Source of the DNA: Salipaludibacillus neizhouensis
GTDB lineage: Bacteria > Bacillota > Bacilli > Bacillales > Salisediminibacteriaceae
DNA length: 64,000 nt
Reading direction: 5' to 3'
Assembly: GCF_002886185.1 (NCBI RefSeq)
Contig: NZ_KZ614146.1
Location: forward strand, 131,927 to 195,926
The stretch's first letter is position 1, and the number at the start of each line of letters is the position of its first letter. The translations under genes were made by a program, and so were the position numbers. Shown here one piece after another: positions 62,159 to 64,000 of the stretch. The notes beneath the pieces were generated by a model. The model was not told where the DNA came from and did not search any database. It was given only the letters and a program-made list of their open reading frames with translations.

Positions 62159-62224
62159 ATGATTAATTTTATCTTATCGTCATTATTAAAGGTTAAACTG
62201 CCAAAGGGGAAGGGGTTTGTTTAG
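62159..62224 (+). CDS. 21-aa peptide downstream of yrzI
   Basis: The frame follows AAAGGAGAAG and encodes MINFILSSLLKVKLPKGKGF then Val: a hydrophobic half then a basic half. In B. subtilis, the yrzI mRNA also carries tiny frames, and one is a target of the ribosome-linked nuclease Rae1 (from memory). This frame could be a counterpart. It is short, so support is only its ribosome site, position and terminator. Confidence 0.5.
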   Translation: MINFILSSLLKVKLPKGKGFV

Positions 62225-62287
62225 CGAAGTTAAAGTTAAAATCTCAAATCTCAAATCATAAATAATCCACAAATTATAACAGACCAA

Positions 62288-62326
62288 AAAAAGCAAGGAC
62301 GTCTTATATGACGTCCTTGCTTTCTT
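62288..62326 (+). terminator. Terminator of the yrzI unit
   Basis: AAAGCAAGGACGTC pairs perfectly with GACGTCCTTGCTTT around TTATAT, with T-runs on both sides. It can also serve the minus-strand DeoR gene. Confidence 0.88.
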
Positions 62327-62364
62327 CATTCCAGTCGCTCATTTAGTGTAAGAAAAATATTGCA

Positions 62365-63159
62365 CTAAATTTCGGGGTTTACAACGATGACTTCAGTCAC
62401 TTTTTCTTGATATCTATCCAGTTGTTCTTTTGATAACGCGTCATCTGTTATCACCATACGGACATTTTCAATAGGTAACCAACGAACTAATGATTTTTGA
62501 TCAAATTTACTATGATCGGCCAGAACAATGATTGATTCGCTAAGGTCTGCAATACGTTTCTTTGTTTTTGCTTGCATTTCATGACTGTCGCTTATTCCCC
62601 ATTCACTGTGAATCGCCGCACTGGAAATAAAAAACTTATCGATATGATAATCATTAATGACCTTATCTGAAGAGACACCGACCAATGACATAGATTCATG
62701 TCTTAAATATCCACCAGTTAAGATTACGGTTATCTTTTTTTTCTTCGCGAGTTCAATAGATACTTGAATCGAATTGGTGATCACAGTAAGTGGTTTATTT
62801 TCTATGTTTTTGGCGATTTGCAAACAAGTGCTGCTTGCATCGATTGCAATAATTTCTCCCTCTTCAATAAAGCTGCATGCCTTTTTTGCAATGGCATTTT
62901 TTTCAGGTAAATATTTTCTTTCGCGTTCTAATGCGGGTGTCTCAAATCCTTCAGATTTCTTTTCAATGGCACCACCGCGAATTCTAATTAAAAAATTCTG
63001 CTCTTCTAGGATTTCTAGATCCCTTCGAATTGTTTCTTCTGTAACTTCTAATGAACTGCTCAACTCTGTAACCTTTAATTTATCTTTATGATCAAAAAAA
63101 CGCAGAATTTTTTTGTGCCTCTTATCTGCCTTTGATTCTTTACCATTATTTAGAGACAT
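62365..63159 (-). CDS. DeoR family repressor, probable rhamnose regulator
   Basis: ATG at 63159 has GGTGG 5 bases upstream; GTG codons at 63171 and 63168 are alternatives. The 264-aa protein has an N-terminal DeoR helix-turn-helix (VTELSSSLEVTEETIRRDLE) and a sensor domain with AIDASSTCLQIAKNI and VITNSIQVSIELA. It is divergent from a rhamnulose-1-phosphate aldolase/dehydrogenase gene, an arrangement that fits a repressor answering to a rhamnose phosphate intermediate. The inverted repeat at 63233 in the shared region is its likely operator. Confidence 0.9.
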   Translation of the reverse strand: MSLNNGKESKADKRHKKILRFFDHKDKLKVTELSSSLEVTEETIRRDLEILEEQNFLIRIRGGAIEKKSEGFETPALERERKYLPEKNAIAKKACSFIEEGEIIAIDASSTCLQIAKNIENKPLTVITNSIQVSIELAKKKKITVILTGGYLRHESMSLVGVSSDKVINDYHIDKFFISSAAIHSEWGISDSHEMQAKTKKRIADLSESIIVLADHSKFDQKSLVRWLPIENVRMVITDDALSKEQLDRYQEKVTEVIVVNPEI

Positions 63160-63232
63160 TACTGCCACCACTCCATGCGATTCGTCTTGTTTACTATTAT
63201 ATATCCATAACTAGGTTTAAGCCAAGTATATA

Positions 63233-63270
63233 ACGAAGATTATTTTTGAAAAATAAAAAATAATCTTCGT
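63233..63270. promoter_or_regulatory. 15-bp inverted repeat operator in the rhamnose divergent region
   Basis: ACGAAGATTATTTTT and its exact complement are 8 bases apart and lie just upstream of the -35 at 63287. The TATAACGAA part also occurs in the kduI and kduD repeats. Confidence 0.7.
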
Positions 63271-63286
63271 AATAAAGAAAATAATG

Positions 63287-63315
63287 TTGTAAACAGAAAA
63301 TAATAGTTTTATAAT
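63287..63315 (+). promoter_or_regulatory. Sigma-A promoter of the rhamnose gene
   Basis: TTGTAA, a 17-base spacer and TATAAT, 43 bases before the ATG at 63358. Confidence 0.75.
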
Positions 63316-63357
63316 AGACGTAGTGAAGAATCTATTACATTCAAAGCGGAGGTTATT

Positions 63358-64000
63358 ATGGTTAAAAACTTATGGGATAAGCAAGAAGCTACGGCATTGA
63401 ATACTGGTTTAGATGAGTTAGTGTATCGTTCTAATTTAATTGGTTCTGATCGTGCAGTCTGTAACTGGGGCGGCGGAAATACATCTATGAAAACAATCGA
63501 AAAGGATTTCCGTGGACGGGATATCGAGGTAATGTGGGTGAAAGGAAGCGGGTCAGATCTCGCTACCATGAAGCACAAGAATTTTACCGGATTGAATATG
63601 GAGGATATTCGTCCTTTGCTAGAACGTGATGAAATGCCAGATCAAGAGATGGTAGATTACTTGTCTCATTGTATGATTGACAGTAAACATCCGCGTTCTT
63701 CGATAGAGACGCTATTACATGCATTTTTACCATTTAAACACGTGGATCATACACATCCCGATGCAATAATCAGTCTATGTTGTGCGGATAATGGTAAAGA
63801 ACTTGCGAAAGAAATATTTGGTGATAGATTTGTATGGGTTCCATATGTACGGCCTGGCTTTACGCTTTCTAAAATGATTGCAGAAGGTGTGCAAAACAAT
63901 CCAAATGCAGACTTGGTATTGATGGAAAAACACGGTTTGGTTGTTTGGGGAGAAACATCAAAAGAAAGTTATGATAAAACAATCTCTGTGATTAACGAAG
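63358..64000 (+). CDS. Bifunctional rhamnulose-1-phosphate aldolase/alcohol dehydrogenase, N-terminal part
   Basis: ATG at 63358 follows GGAGG. The frame is open to the right edge (214 codons), so the C-terminal SDR half is outside. The visible part is a class II aldolase: WGGGNTSMK near 38, WVKGSGSDLATM near 61 and the zinc site HVDHTHPDAI near 129. The long N-terminal extension and WVPYVRPGFTLSK are typical of the RhaEW/YuxG-type fusion that converts L-rhamnulose 1-phosphate to dihydroxyacetone phosphate and lactaldehyde, then oxidises or reduces the latter. It supports rhamnose use from rhamnogalacturonan fragments. Confidence 0.9.
   Translation, partial: MVKNLWDKQEATALNTGLDELVYRSNLIGSDRAVCNWGGGNTSMKTIEKDFRGRDIEVMWVKGSGSDLATMKHKNFTGLNMEDIRPLLERDEMPDQEMVDYLSHCMIDSKHPRSSIETLLHAFLPFKHVDHTHPDAIISLCCADNGKELAKEIFGDRFVWVPYVRPGFTLSKMIAEGVQNNPNADLVLMEKHGLVVWGETSKESYDKTISVINE

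Overview
The window looks like low-GC Bacillota DNA, most likely a Bacillaceae member. The evidence is AT-rich sequence, strong AGGAGG-type ribosome binding sites with frequent TTG/GTG starts, sigma-A promoters, CcpA-type cre sites, YesL/YesM/YesN-type genes and a YrzI-family small protein. The genus cannot be fixed from the sequence; Gracilibacillus- or Halobacillus-like organisms would fit.

Layout. (1) 1-17500 is a glycan-degradation block: the end of a YesL-type gene, a heparinase II/III-type lyase, a GH88 unsaturated-uronyl hydrolase and a DUF2264 protein; then, on the minus strand, a large secreted GH59 galactosidase-family enzyme and an unrecognised 551-aa protein; then Gfo/Idh/MocA oxidoreductases, an AraC regulator and a TIM-barrel epimerase. 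(2) 17500-30900 is mostly not glycan-related: an amino-acid racemase/DUF1611 pair, a channel-like protein, an MFS transporter, an FNR-box-linked iron-sulfur repair protein, a peroxiredoxin-like lipoprotein with an in-frame UGA at its redox cysteine position, a DeoR/YesL/ROK-kinase cluster, small membrane proteins, a squalene/phytoene synthase-like gene and a cREC protein. (3) 31000-64000 is a second, denser saccharolytic block.

Function. The second block reads as a nearly continuous catabolic route. GH95, an aldo/keto reductase, a COG3618 lactonase and a zinc alcohol dehydrogenase form a tight operon matching the L-galactose pathway (L-galactose to lactone to L-galactonate to D-tagaturonate). 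A tagaturonate reductase follows, then KDG kinase and KDPG aldolase; altronate dehydratase is not in the window. KduI and KduD process the unsaturated uronate released by GH88/GH105 enzymes and also feed KDG. GH115, GH42, GH105 and an SGNH acetylesterase, an ABC importer and a YesM/YesN two-component system complete the set, and a rhamnulose-1-phosphate aldolase/dehydrogenase begins at the right edge beside a DeoR regulator. Together this suggests use of a plant polymer carrying rhamnose, uronic acids, galactose and possibly L-galactose (rhamnogalacturonan or arabinogalactan type). Nearly all enzymes lack signal peptides, so oligosaccharides are probably imported and finished in the cytoplasm; the GH59 enzyme is the one clearly exported hydrolase.

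Regulation visible in the sequence: three copies of the palindrome TAACAACGTTGTTA upstream of two Gfo oxidoreductases and uxaB; 10-bp-phased CGAAC direct repeats at the -10 of both kduI and kduD; an inverted repeat between the DeoR gene and the rhamnose gene; TGTAAGCACTTACA upstream of both the importer and yesL; and several cre-like sites. Two interspersed repeat families recur through the intergenic regions.
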